A stretch of DNA of 20,298 nt from an uncultured Ruminococcus sp. GTDB taxonomy: Bacteria; Bacillota; Clostridia; Oscillospirales; Ruminococcaceae. This document shows positions 1 through 7,018 of the stretch, piece by piece. The stretch covers positions 1 through 20,298 of the forward strand of contig URTF01000036.1 of assembly GCA_900550695.1 (NCBI GenBank). Direction: 5' to 3'. The notes under the pieces are model-generated. The model worked only from the letters and a program-made list of their open reading frames with translations. It made no database searches and had not been told where the DNA came from. Position 1 is the stretch's first letter. The number at the start of each line of letters is the position of its first letter. The translations under genes and the position numbers were made by a program.

Positions 1-98
1 GCTTTTGTCTAAATGATACAACTCTTTTGAGTTTTCAGATACGCTCTAGTATTACTGAGAGGAAATATGGTAAAAGCAGCGATCTGTCATTATTTTTA

Positions 99-857
99 TC
101 ACTCAAAGGGAGTAAACGAGATCTTTTCATATTCTGCGGTAAGCGGCATTTTGCTGTCGTCAAATGGTTTGAGCCAGCTGTCAACGCCCGTTCCGCACCA
201 TGCGTTCATCATAATTTTGCTTTCGGTGACGGGGATATTTTCCGCAGCCGTATGAGCCTCTTCGCCGTCAACGAACCACACTATTTTATCTTCGTGCCAC
301 TCAAAAGCGTAGTCGTGGAAATCTTCCGATGCGTCAAAGCCGAGGTCGTACATAAATTCATGGCTGCCCTGACCGTTGGTGAAGTAATTGAACTGGACTT
401 TCGTTGTGTCCTTGCCGAGAATTTCAATATCTATCTCGTCCCAAGGGTTATTGTCGGACGGACCTGTATAAGTGAAAAATGAGGAAACAACGCCGTCATT
501 TTTTATCGCTTTCATTCTGACTTCGTATCTGCCATAGCCGTAAAAATCCTTGGAGCGGTATTCTGCGCCCGAATACGGAACTGTTCCGGCTTTGCTGTCC
601 TTATCAATGGCAAGACCCATTACGCCGTTCTCAAAGGTACAGTTTTCGGCACGCCAAGTGACGTTGAACATATTTCCGTTCGTCCAGCCGTCCGAGCACT
701 CAAAGAGCGAAGAACTGCCGTTTTCAAAGGTCACGTTTGAGATGCTTTCCTCTTGTGGCTTTTCCGAAGCGGTGTTTGAAGTTGAGCAGGAGCATAACAT
801 TACTGTGCAGGAGATAAAAATTGCGGCTGCTTTGATTTTTTTTACAATATTTTTCAT
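99..857 (-). CDS. GH16 lipoprotein endo-beta-1,3-1,4-glucanase (lichenase-like)
   Basis: Predicted secreted, lipid-anchored glycoside hydrolase family 16 enzyme of 252 residues. It would cut internal bonds of mixed-linkage or beta-1,3-glucans at the cell surface. The N-terminus has Lys residues, a hydrophobic stretch (about 10-21) and a lipobox-like end with Cys22 or Cys24 as the lipidated residue. A Ser/Thr/Glu-rich linker follows to about residue 40. The GH16 signature WDEIDIEILG spans 139-148, with Glu141 as nucleophile, Asp143 as helper and Glu145 as acid/base. The stretch near 92-101 (TVPYSGAEYR) is typical of bacterial lichenases. The length matches a catalytic domain with no carbohydrate-binding module. 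An AAAGGAA ribosome site lies about 9 nt upstream of this ATG. The gene lies downstream of, and in the same direction as, the AraC-type regulator. The family is secure; lichenase rather than laminarinase specificity is an inference. Confidence 0.9.
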   Translation of the reverse strand: MKNIVKKIKAAAIFISCTVMLCSCSTSNTASEKPQEESISNVTFENGSSSLFECSDGWTNGNMFNVTWRAENCTFENGVMGLAIDKDSKAGTVPYSGAEYRSKDFYGYGRYEVRMKAIKNDGVVSSFFTYTGPSDNNPWDEIDIEILGKDTTKVQFNYFTNGQGSHEFMYDLGFDASEDFHDYAFEWHEDKIVWFVDGEEAHTAAENIPVTESKIMMNAWCGTGVDSWLKPFDDSKMPLTAEYEKISFTPFE

Positions 858-887
858 AGGTGAAGTTCCTTTCGCTGTTTTTTCTAT

Positions 888-999
888 AGGAATCGCTGAT
901 TAAAGCGAAGCGTTCGTTTTGCCATTTTGAAAAATGTACGAGTTTGCGCCTTTGAGGACATTTTGAAAAATGACAAAAACGTGTTAATCAGCGTTTCCT
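888..999. repeat. 112-bp palindromic MITE-like element between the araC-type and GH16 genes
   Basis: The ends are 16-bp inverted repeats differing at one base: AGGAATCGCTGATTAA at 888-903, and the complement of AGGAAACGCTGATTAA at 984-999. Inside, each arm carries CATTTTGAAAAATG (923-936 and 959-972) preceded by a CGTTTT-like stretch, so the whole element can fold back on itself. TAT flanks both sides (885-887 and 1000-1002), which could be a short target duplication. There is no coding capacity. A TATAAT box for the minus-strand GH16 gene lies just outside at 1001-1006 with no good -35, so the hairpin would sit in the GH16 leader. It could instead be a regulator-binding region; a mobile origin is inferred from the symmetry. 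Confidence 0.55.
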
Positions 1000-1049
1000 T
1001 ATTATAGTAGGAATTCACACTTCTATATATCAAAAATTTGCTGTAAATA

Positions 1050-1814
1050 TCATTTCTTTGCCCTTTTGTGTGTATTATAGCCCCAATTGTCACGGTAATA
1101 TTTTTTACGGAACTCATTCGGGGTCATTCCGGTATATTTTCGGAAAACGCTTATAAAGTGGCTGTGCGAGGTGAAAGCGAGGTAGTTTGCGATATCTGCT
1201 GACGAGGAATCGGAATATTTGAGCATATTCTGCGCAGTTTCAACACGCTTTATTGCGATATATGCTGATATCGTCACGCCGACCTCGCTTTTAAAAAGCC
1301 GTGACAGATAGGAAGTACTCAAAGAAACATGATCGGCAATGTCGTTTTCGCTTATTTTTGAGTGGAGGTTGTCATAGATATAGTCCATTGTCATTATAAC
1401 GGGTTTGGAATAGATATTTCCGTGGGCAAGCTTGTTCATAAGCTTGGTGAACTCGATAACGGCTTCTTTATGGAGCCTGTGAAGCTCTGGCTCGGTCGAA
1501 CACTTATCCGCTTTCATTATATAGAGGTCGCTGAGGGTATAGGCGGTTTCCATTTCCATTCCGCCCTCGACACAGAAGCGTGTTACAAGCGCTATCGTTA
1601 CGATAAAATGATATTTAAGGTTGCGAAGCGGATCTTCGGAAAGCACACCTGCGCCGTTTCCGCCGAGCGGTGTCATAACCTTTTCAACTGCGCTGACATC
1701 GCCTTTCTTAACGCAGTCATAAAATTCAAATTCTTTTTCAAACGGCGAATGTCTGAACTCATACTCTCGGTTCAGGAACGCCTTATAGGATAGCTCCTTT
1801 TCATATTCCGACAT
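1050..1814 (-). CDS. AraC-family transcriptional regulator
   Basis: Protein of 254 residues with an N-terminal effector region and a C-terminal AraC-type double helix-turn-helix (about 140-240). The first recognition helix is near 156-177 and the second near 206-227, followed by the family motif FRKYTGMTPNEFRKKY (224-239). The N-terminal stretch around 60-103 (DPLRN, then a TAYTLSDLYIMKAD-like segment) is common in AraC regulators of carbohydrate genes in Clostridia. No membrane segment or sensor kinase domain is seen. The start is supported by AGAGGTGA 9 nt upstream. The gene diverges from the sugar-binding lipoprotein and precedes the GH16 gene, so it probably activates both in response to a glucan oligosaccharide. 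That role is inferred from position. Confidence 0.88.
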   Translation of the reverse strand: MSEYEKELSYKAFLNREYEFRHSPFEKEFEFYDCVKKGDVSAVEKVMTPLGGNGAGVLSEDPLRNLKYHFIVTIALVTRFCVEGGMEMETAYTLSDLYIMKADKCSTEPELHRLHKEAVIEFTKLMNKLAHGNIYSKPVIMTMDYIYDNLHSKISENDIADHVSLSTSYLSRLFKSEVGVTISAYIAIKRVETAQNMLKYSDSSSADIANYLAFTSHSHFISVFRKYTGMTPNEFRKKYYRDNWGYNTHKRAKK

Positions 1815-1974
1815 ATTGATTCACCTCTTTGATTTTATTATATATTATTTCGATCAAAAAAGCAACAATATTTTGATATAAAAAGCAAAATAATGATATT
1901 TTTATCCTTTGCGATATGTTAAATTATAGGTACAGTAATTCGTGACACCGTTAATCAAAAAGGAGAATGAGATC
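1815..1974. promoter_or_regulatory. Divergent regulatory region between araC-type and binding-protein genes
   Basis: This 160-bp AT-rich spacer must hold the promoters of both divergent genes. An inverted repeat, ATCAAAA at 1853-1859 and TTTTGAT at 1871-1877, could be a regulator site. TTGATA (1873-1878) followed after 17 bp by ATATTT is only a weak promoter, as expected if an activator is needed. The plus-strand gene has a good AAAGGAG site at about 1959-1965. Exact start sites cannot be fixed from sequence. Confidence 0.4.
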
Positions 1975-3369
1975 ATGAAAAAATTTAAGAGGGTACTTGC
2001 TTTTACAGCTGCGATCGCACTTATCGGTTCAATGACCGCCTGCGGAAATTCATCAACACCTGTCGAAACAACGGCAACGACCGCACCAAAGGAGCTTGAC
2101 GAAGAGGACAAGGCTGCTGTTGCCGAAGTTGACATCGGCGAAGATGAAAAGCTTGAAAACGGAACTATCAAGTGGCTTGCGACTTATGACATCAACCCCG
2201 ACCTTGGAAAGCCGAAGATGTTTGCACTTGAACTTTTTGAGTCCAAGTACGGCGGAAAGGTTGAATGGATACCTACAACCTGGGATAACCGATACAACGA
2301 TCTTTCAACGAACGTTCTCGGCGGCTCTTCACCCGACCTTTTCCCTGCGCAGGAATTCGATACATTCCCGAGCAAGGTAATTGACGGAATGTTTGAACCT
2401 TTTGATGATTATCTTGATTTTGACAGCGATCTCTGGTCGGACGGCTGCAAAAAGCTTGCGGAGCTTCACACTATCGGCGGAAAGCATTACGTTGCGCCCG
2501 TTGCCACCGACTCAAAGTGTGTAATGATCTACAACAAAAAGACTATCGAAGAAAACGGTCTTGCCGATCCTGTTGAGCTTCTTGAAGAGGGCAACTGGAC
2601 TTGGGACACATTCAGACAGATGTGCCTTGACTACTGCGACCGTGAAGAGGACAAATTCGCATACGACAGCTGGTATTTTGAAACGCAGTTTATTCTCACA
2701 ACGGGAACTGCACCTATCAGCATGGAGAACGGCAAGGTCGTAAACAACATTTCGAGTGCTGCTGTTGAGCGTGCGGAAAACTTTATGTACAACCTCAAAA
2801 AAGACGATCTCCCACTTCCGAAGGCTGAATTCAACTGGACTGAACAGCCTTTCAGGATCAGCGAGGGCAAGACGCTTTTCTGGCCTTGCGCAACATGGGC
2901 GCTCTGGGAGGCTGATCTTTCCAAGTTCGGTGAGCAGGGCGAGATAATGTTCGTTCCGATGCCGAAAGACCCCGAGGCTGACAACTACTATCTCCCTGCA
3001 AATATGGACGCTTACGCACTTTGCAAGGGTGCGCCTAACCCCGAGGGTGCTGCTGCATTCATCAAGTGCAAGCTCATCGCAGAGCAGGACGAAAGTGCGC
3101 TCGCTATCACAGAAAAGCAGTATCGTGAGGACTACGGCTGGACAGACGAAATGATGGATATGTGGCACAAGGTAAGAGAAATGACCGATGCAAACCCTGT
3201 TGCAAGCATTCACATGGGACTTCCCACCGAGCAGGCAAACATTATCGATGATGCTATCAAGCAGGCATCATTCAACGGCACGGACTGGGCAGTAAAGAGA
3301 GAAGAAATTGCAACGCTTTGTCAGGAAACCGTTGACGAACTCAACAAAAAGATCGAAGAGAATTTCTAA
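1975..3369 (+). CDS. Extracellular solute-binding lipoprotein, carbohydrate ABC transporter (family 1)
   Basis: Lipoprotein of 464 residues. The signal peptide ends in a lipobox (MTAC, Cys23), followed by a Ser/Thr/Glu-rich linker. The mature protein has the family 1 sugar-binding fold pattern: GTIKWLATYD near the start, a FESKYGGKVEW segment, a GGSSPDLF stretch and later aromatic, acidic binding-lobe regions. It should capture oligosaccharides for a CUT1-type importer. I chose the ATG at 1975 because AAAGGAG lies about 10 nt upstream and the signal peptide starts there (MKKFKR); an in-frame ATG 33 nt earlier lacks such a site. The GH5 gene follows after 16 nt. No permease or ATPase gene is nearby, so the protein must serve a permease encoded elsewhere. 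A beta-glucan oligosaccharide ligand is inferred from the neighbours. Confidence 0.88.
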   Translation: MKKFKRVLAFTAAIALIGSMTACGNSSTPVETTATTAPKELDEEDKAAVAEVDIGEDEKLENGTIKWLATYDINPDLGKPKMFALELFESKYGGKVEWIPTTWDNRYNDLSTNVLGGSSPDLFPAQEFDTFPSKVIDGMFEPFDDYLDFDSDLWSDGCKKLAELHTIGGKHYVAPVATDSKCVMIYNKKTIEENGLADPVELLEEGNWTWDTFRQMCLDYCDREEDKFAYDSWYFETQFILTTGTAPISMENGKVVNNISSAAVERAENFMYNLKKDDLPLPKAEFNWTEQPFRISEGKTLFWPCATWALWEADLSKFGEQGEIMFVPMPKDPEADNYYLPANMDAYALCKGAPNPEGAAAFIKCKLIAEQDESALAITEKQYREDYGWTDEMMDMWHKVREMTDANPVASIHMGLPTEQANIIDDAIKQASFNGTDWAVKREEIATLCQETVDELNKKIEENF

Positions 3370-3385
3370 AAAGGAAAGGGATTTT

Positions 3386-4342
3386 ATGACTGAATTCAAA
3401 GGCTATAAAAAAGGTGTTGACTTTGGCGGCTGGCTTTCGCAGTGCGTTCACACCAAGGAACACTATGATACATTTATCTCCGAAGAAGATGTAAAAACGG
3501 CTGCGTCGTGGGGCATAGACCACATTCGTCTTCCGATCGATTACAATCTTCTTGAAGATGAAAACGGCGCTCCCACCGATTACGGTTTCGGTTATATTGA
3601 CAATGCAGTAAAGTGGTGCAAGGCGGCAGGACTTAACATTATCCTTGATCTTCACAAGACGGCAGGCTATTCTTTCGACAAGGGTGAGGGAGAGTTCGGT
3701 TTCTTTGACAGCGAACCACTTCAGGAACGCTTTATGAAGCTTTGGGACAGAATTGCGGAGCGTTATGCTGTAAGTGACGGAACTATCGCATTTGAACTTC
3801 TCAACGAAGTCACAGATCAGAGCTTCAGCGAAAAATGGAACAGGCTTATCCGCAGCACTATTGAGAGAATACGCAAGATCGCTCCCGACACCTATATTCT
3901 TGTCGGCGGTTACTGGAACAACAGTCCCGATGCTGTTCCCGACCTTGACGCTCCTTATGATGACAAGGTGATCTACAACTTCCACTGCTACGATCCGCTC
4001 AATTTCACGCATCAGGGTGCATACTGGGTAGACGGTATGGACACTTCGTTCAGAATGAATATTGAGGACAGCGAGCCTGCGATAACTCCCGAATATTTCA
4101 TCGGAAGATTCAGCCGTGCTTATGAGGCTGCAAAGGCTAACGGAACGATCCTTTACTGCGGAGAATACGGAGTTATTGATCTTGCCTCGCCCGAGGACAC
4201 GGTAAAGTGGTTCAAGGCTATACACGAAGCATTTGAGCGGCTTGGCATCAGCCGTGCGGCTTGGAACTACAAGAAAATGGATTTCGGTATTTCCGATACA
4301 AGGCTTGACGGTGTGAGGGACGAGCTTATCAGATATTTATAA
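3386..4342 (+). CDS. Cytoplasmic GH5 glucanase, CelC-like (GH5_37-type)
   Basis: Glycoside hydrolase family 5 enzyme of 318 residues without a signal peptide, so it probably works inside the cell on imported glucan oligosaccharides. The ELLNEV motif holds the acid/base Glu141 (after Asn140), and YCGEYGV holds the nucleophile Glu260. The N-terminal GVDFGGWLSQ, the HIRLPIDY stretch near 46-53 and the C-terminal WNYKKMDFGI (293-302) closely recall Clostridium thermocellum CelC from memory. CelC is encoded with a lichenase there, which fits this locus. The ATG at 3386 has AAGGAAAGGG just upstream, while a longer reading frame overlaps the upstream gene. The gene is probably co-transcribed with the binding-protein gene and ends at a strong terminator. 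The family is secure; the subfamily is from recall. Confidence 0.88.
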   Translation: MTEFKGYKKGVDFGGWLSQCVHTKEHYDTFISEEDVKTAASWGIDHIRLPIDYNLLEDENGAPTDYGFGYIDNAVKWCKAAGLNIILDLHKTAGYSFDKGEGEFGFFDSEPLQERFMKLWDRIAERYAVSDGTIAFELLNEVTDQSFSEKWNRLIRSTIERIRKIAPDTYILVGGYWNNSPDAVPDLDAPYDDKVIYNFHCYDPLNFTHQGAYWVDGMDTSFRMNIEDSEPAITPEYFIGRFSRAYEAAKANGTILYCGEYGVIDLASPEDTVKWFKAIHEAFERLGISRAAWNYKKMDFGISDTRLDGVRDELIRYL

Positions 4343-4355
4343 TATACAAACACAA

Positions 4356-4397
4356 CCCGCCCTGCAGACGGCTATGATACGCCGTTTGCGGGGCGGG
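4356..4397 (+). terminator. GC-rich hairpin terminator after the GH5 gene
   Basis: CCCGCCC-T-GCA-G-ACGGC (4356-4374) pairs with GCCGT-T-TGC-G-GGGCGGG (4381-4397) across a short loop. The U-rich tail (tatgttta) is weak but present. It ends the binding-protein/GH5 unit. Confidence 0.65.
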
Positions 4398-4448
4398 GTA
4401 TGTTTATACTGATTCTTGATCAACCTATAGACAAACTCTCGGCTATAA

Positions 4449-4548
4449 TACTAATTTTTAATCAAAGTGTAGACAAAAAATCTGCGCAAAAGCCATATAT
4501 GCGAGCTTTTGCTTGATTTTTTGTACACTTTCAGTTTAAAAATTAGTA
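4449..4548. repeat. Palindromic MITE-like element, copy A
   Basis: A 100-bp near-palindrome bounded by TACTAA (4449-4454) and TTAGTA (4543-4548). The left arm runs TACTAATTTTTAATC, AAAGTGTAGAC, AAAAAATCTGCGC. The right arm, read inward, runs TACTAATTTTTAAAC, TGAAAGTGTAC, AAAAAATCAAGC, and the middle is AAAAGC/GCTTTT. A related element (14748-14863) lies near the P1B ATPase in the opposite orientation and shares the tips and the inner markers AAAAATCTGCGC and AAAAATCAAGC at nearly the same distance from the tips. Transcribed, it would form a long hairpin. Confidence 0.6.
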
Positions 4549-4565
4549 TAATAAGTTCATTCTGC

Positions 4566-4692
4566 GTCAAGCTCCCTTGTCAGGCGTGTTCTCTCCCGGT
4601 AGGGGGAGGTGTCGGCATTATGCCGACAGAGGGGCTGACCGACAGACCGGCCTGTCTGCGGCCGCTCTCCAAGGTCAACGGAGTGACCTGAC
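4566..4692. repeat. GC-rich intergenic repeat with hairpins
   Basis: The block contains a CTCCC-ggta-GGGGGAG hairpin (about 4592-4608), a perfect GTCGGCAT-T-ATGCCGAC hairpin (4611-4627), a GACAG/CTGTC pair and GGTCA/TGACC near 4674-4689. Similar GC-rich CTCCC...GGGGGAGGTGTCGGC blocks are, from recall, dispersed between genes in many gut Clostridia. Its GC content is far above the AT-rich flanks. Short open frames across it are not convincing genes. Confidence 0.45.
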
Positions 4693-4743
4693 TGAACTTA
4701 TTCTATCTGTCGATTTTGTCTATAGAACGATCGAGATTAGTAT

Positions 4744-4798
4744 AAGAAAACAAGCTCGTAATGCGAAAATTTTGATCGGCATTGCGAGCTTGTTTCTT
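4744..4798. terminator. Bidirectional terminator downstream of the C39-like gene
   Basis: AAGAAAACAAGCTCG-TAATGC (4744-4764) pairs with GCATTG-CGAGCTTGTTTCTT (4779-4798) with one bulge. A T-run follows on the plus strand (about 4801-4806) and TTTTCTTAT follows when read on the minus strand. It ends the minus-strand pair 5422-4823. Confidence 0.65.
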
Positions 4799-4822
4799 GT
4801 TTTTTGCTGGCAGAAAAGTTTA

Positions 4823-5191
4823 TTATTTGGGGAGCGTTTCCGAAAATATCTCCCAGTAGAATTTCCGTGCCGACTGTGGAAAATCGGTCAGGATACCGTG
4901 TTCGGGATCATAGAAAATCCCGTCCGAATAGAGTGACCAGTGCCAGCAGCGAGGCGTTTCAAGGCTCAACAGCGCACAGCACGGAAGCTCGGCTGCGGTT
5001 TGAGCCTGTTTTCGTTCGGGGGAGAATTTTACACCGTGTTCGGTCAATGCACGTTTCATTTCTTTAAGGTCGGTTTCACGTTCATTGCCGAGATATTCGC
5101 ATATATATTCGGCTGACGTTCCAAGCAGCATTGCAAGGACTGCCTGACCGCACTGCAGGTCGGTAGGTTCATGGATATAGTTTATGTTCAT
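4823..5191 (-). CDS. Small C39-like putative cysteine peptidase domain protein
   Basis: Protein of 122 residues. DLQCGQAVLAMLLG (11-24) resembles the catalytic Cys segment of C39-like peptidases, with Gln13 as possible oxyanion residue and Cys14 as nucleophile. HWSLY (84-88) and FYDPEHG (93-99) supply a candidate His84 and Asp95 for a full triad. No signal peptide, membrane segment or ATPase domain is fused, so it is a bare domain unlike bacteriocin-exporter C39 modules. It is preceded 42 bp upstream by a small two-helix membrane protein in the same direction, so the two probably form one unit. The ribosome site is weak. The fold is suggested by motif order only; the substrate is unknown. Confidence 0.65.
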   Translation of the reverse strand: MNINYIHEPTDLQCGQAVLAMLLGTSAEYICEYLGNERETDLKEMKRALTEHGVKFSPERKQAQTAAELPCCALLSLETPRCWHWSLYSDGIFYDPEHGILTDFPQSARKFYWEIFSETLPK

Positions 5192-5233
5192 ATTTCTATT
5201 TTTAGTATTATTGAAAGGCGGCGATCAAAAACC

Positions 5234-5422
5234 TTATTTTTTGATTTTCTTTATCGAAGAATATACCAGAAGCGGAAGAGTACACAGGTCAACGATGCCA
5301 AGCACGGCTGAAACAACAGGTGAAAGTGCTGCTCCAATTATGTTTGATAATGAAAACGTCAGCGATACGAGTGATATCACAATAAGGCTCACTGACCATA
5401 TCAGATCAATTCCTTTATTCAT
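5234..5422 (-). CDS. Small two-helix membrane protein, unknown function
   Basis: 62-residue protein with two hydrophobic segments (about 7-31 and 35-55) and a Lys-rich C-terminus (SIKKIKK), which suggests two membrane helices with the tail in the cytoplasm. A good GAAGGTG site lies just upstream of the ATG. A near-consensus promoter lies about 70-100 bp upstream. It is followed by the C39-like gene, so it may be a membrane partner or an immunity-like protein. No family is recognised. Confidence 0.55.
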   Translation of the reverse strand: MNKGIDLIWSVSLIVISLVSLTFSLSNIIGAALSPVVSAVLGIVDLCTLPLLVYSSIKKIKK

Positions 5423-5490
5423 TTCAACACCTTCTTTACGGAAAATACAGGGTATTATTCTGTTTCGTTTTTTTACTCCATAACAATTAT

Positions 5491-5519
5491 ATTATAACGC
5501 TTTGCTGTATAAAAGTCAA
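5491..5519 (-). promoter_or_regulatory. Sigma-A promoter for the small membrane protein/C39-like pair
   Basis: Read on the minus strand: TTGACT (5519-5514), a 17-bp spacer, then TATAAT (5496-5491). The leader to the ATG is about 60 nt. Confidence 0.65.
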
Positions 5520-5674
5520 TACTCTGTAATTTGTATTGTCATAAGTTATAAAAAATGCTTAACAGATCAGTATAATGTCAAATTCCGATAAAGCCATAGA
5601 AGAAATCAACAAAAAGCTCGCATATAGGTGTTTTGCGACGATTTTTTATGGTTGCGGCACGATAAATGTTATAC

Positions 5675-5728
5675 TTGACAAACAATACTGTGCTGTGTTA
5701 TACTGTGTATAGGTTAGCGATTGCTAAC
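5675..5728 (+). promoter_or_regulatory. Promoter with DtxR-like operator (first of two before DUF3793)
   Basis: TTGACA (5675-5680), 18 bp, TATACT (5699-5704), then the perfect palindrome GTTAGC-GATT-GCTAAC (5713-5728) starting at about +2. A repressor bound here would block initiation. The transcript would begin about 275 nt before the DUF3793 start codon. Confidence 0.6.
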
Positions 5729-5911
5729 TGAAAATCGATGCGATAAAAATTCAACGGAAATCAATTTTTGGTGTTTTTATCGTTCGGTAAAATGCAAATG
5801 GCATGAAATTCTCACACAAACGAATTTTTCTTGACGATGTGAGCATAATAATCAGGGAAAGGCATTGCTGATACGTGACATAAGGATTTTTACGGATCAT
5901 TGTAGGGAAAT
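5711..5911 (+). other. Unexplained structured leader or small RNA candidate
   Basis: This stretch lies between two operator-bearing promoters and holds no convincing gene. It contains CGATAAAAA (5741-5749) paired with TTTTTATCG (5774-5782), and CTCACA/TGTGAG arms near 5811 and 5842. It could be a long leader of the DUF3793 mRNA or an independent metal-responsive RNA. Upstream, 5520-5674 shows only a 45-codon open frame (ATG 5575) without a ribosome site. Confidence 0.25.
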
Positions 5912-5969
5912 TTGAGGAGTGAGCAGGTCGATTTGTATAGTTTGCACAATGCGGTTAGCAATGGCTAAT
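5912..5969 (+). promoter_or_regulatory. Promoter with DtxR-like operator directly before DUF3793
   Basis: TTGAGG (5912-5917), 18 bp, TATAGT (5936-5941), then GTTAGC-AATG-GCTAAT (5954-5969) a few bases past the expected start. The layout is the same as at 5675 and 7094. The ribosome site GAGGTGAT follows at about 5975. Confidence 0.55.
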
Positions 5970-5986
5970 CGGAATGAGGTGATAGA

Positions 5987-6565
5987 ATGTCAAAAGCGGA
6001 ATATAACAGCTTTGGGCGAAAGCTCGCATTCCATACAGCGCCGACTTTGCTCGGGATAAAGTGCGCAAGCCTTTTTTCACTTTCATCTTCGGAATTTGAC
6101 CTTGCATTTCACTCTCGGTATTTCAACCGCAGAACTGCGGCACTCGGACTTGCGAGCAGGATATTGTGCAGCTGCAAAAACCGTTCGCTCATACTTGTTT
6201 ACAGCAGGGAGCAGCTTGCGAAACGTCTTGCGGACAGATCGGCAAAAGCGATACTCGAACGTTACGGCTATACCTCGGATATGACGGTCGATGAATGTCT
6301 TGACCGACTTTCGGAACGCATCGGCGGAAGTGAAAGCTTTCCTCACGAGATCGGCGTTTTTCTTGGCTATCCCGTTGAAGATGTTATCGGTTTCATCGAG
6401 AACAAGGGCGAAAATTTCAAGCTCTGCGGTGCTTGGAAGGTTTACGGAAGTGTTGAGAATGCTCGGCGTACATTTGCGGATTACGATAGGTGCAGAAATT
6501 TTCTGTGCAATAAATTAAACGGGGGAGCTGACATTTATCAGACCCTTGTTAACTTATCAGATTGA
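5987..6565 (+). CDS. DUF3793 family protein
   Basis: Protein of 192 residues that resembles, from recall, the DUF3793 family of Clostridia, best seen in the segment HEIGVFLGYPVEDVIGFIEN (20 residues near 121-140). The N-terminus has FHTAPTLLGIKCASLF, also typical. No signal peptide or membrane helix is clear, so it is probably cytoplasmic. The function of the family is unknown to me, but members often sit beside flavodoxin and Feo genes, as here. The flavodoxin gene follows after 17 nt and probably shares its mRNA. The start has GAGGTGAT about 5 nt upstream. An operator-bearing promoter directly upstream suggests metal control. A role in iron limitation is inferred from context. Confidence 0.75.
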   Translation: MSKAEYNSFGRKLAFHTAPTLLGIKCASLFSLSSSEFDLAFHSRYFNRRTAALGLASRILCSCKNRSLILVYSREQLAKRLADRSAKAILERYGYTSDMTVDECLDRLSERIGGSESFPHEIGVFLGYPVEDVIGFIENKGENFKLCGAWKVYGSVENARRTFADYDRCRNFLCNKLNGGADIYQTLVNLSD

Positions 6566-6582
6566 TCAGGAGGACAAAGTTT

Positions 6583-6990
6583 ATGAAAACAGCAGTAATT
6601 TATTGGAGCGGCACGGGCAACACCGAGGCTATGGCAAAGGCAGTTGCGGAGGGTGCGGGCGCAGAACTCTTCACGGTTTCCGAATTTTCGGGAAGTGTTG
6701 ATGATTATGACGCTGTCGCATTCGGCTGTCCTGCAATGGGCGCTGAAATGCTCGAAGAGGACGAATTTGAGCCGTTCTTCACCGAGATCGAGGGCAGGCT
6801 CAGTGGCAAAAAGGTCGGACTTTTCGGCTCTTACGGCTGGGGCGACGGCGAATGGATGAGAAACTGGGAGACCAGAGTTGAGTCTGACGGAGCTGTTCTC
6901 GCTGGCGGCGAGGGCGTTATTGCAAACGATGCTCCGTCCGATGATGACCTTGAAAAGTGCAGGGCATTGGGCAAAGCTCTTACAGAATAA
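6583..6990 (+). CDS. Flavodoxin
   Basis: Flavodoxin of 135 residues, a small FMN electron carrier that can replace ferredoxin when iron is scarce. The phosphate-binding loop SGTGNT lies at 9-14 after the first strand (MKTAVIYW). FGCPAMGAEMLEE (about 53-65) forms the second FMN loop, and FGSYGWGDGEW (about 86-96) the third, with aromatic residues for stacking. I chose the ATG at 6583 because CAGGAGGAC lies about 8 nt upstream; an earlier in-frame start overlaps the DUF3793 stop and has no site. It probably shares the metal-controlled promoter of DUF3793. Confidence 0.93.
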   Translation: MKTAVIYWSGTGNTEAMAKAVAEGAGAELFTVSEFSGSVDDYDAVAFGCPAMGAEMLEEDEFEPFFTEIEGRLSGKKVGLFGSYGWGDGEWMRNWETRVESDGAVLAGGEGVIANDAPSDDDLEKCRALGKALTE

Positions 6991-7018
6991 TTACTTGATT
7001 TTTACCCAAATATGAATG

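Larger units (their letters stand above)
4407..4742. repeat. Outer inverted-repeat element with TACTRAT ends, interrupted by other repeats
   Basis: The left end TACTGAT (4407-4413) followed by GATC and CTATAGACAAA (4425-4435) matches, in inverted form, TTTGTCTATAG (4715-4725), GATCG and ATTAGTA (4736-4742). The two ends align over about 30 bp with a few differences. Between them lie a second, smaller palindromic element (4449-4548) and a GC-rich intergenic repeat. The simplest reading is a non-autonomous element into which others inserted. The TA at each tip fits a TA target of the IS630/mariner type, but this is inference. No protein gene is seen in this stretch. Confidence 0.5.

Noticed and set aside
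27..482. Plus-strand open frame opposite the GH16 gene
   Set aside because: The opposite frame has clear GH16 catalytic motifs and a lipoprotein signal; this one is a shadow.
1942..1974. Earlier start for the sugar-binding protein
   Set aside because: The ATG at 1975 has a good AAAGGAG site and begins a normal lipoprotein signal peptide.
4407..4742. CRISPR array
   Set aside because: The repeats are inverted and nested, not regularly spaced direct repeats, and no cas gene is present.
4509..5067. Plus-strand open frames across the repeat region and opposite the C39-like gene
   Set aside because: They cross palindromic repeats or mirror the real minus-strand gene, with no ribosome sites.
5575..5712. 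A 45-codon open frame (starts MSNSDKAIEE)
   Set aside because: Its early residues look coding-like, but there is no ribosome site and the frame runs through the promoter at 5675. It is possibly a gene remnant, not supported as a gene.
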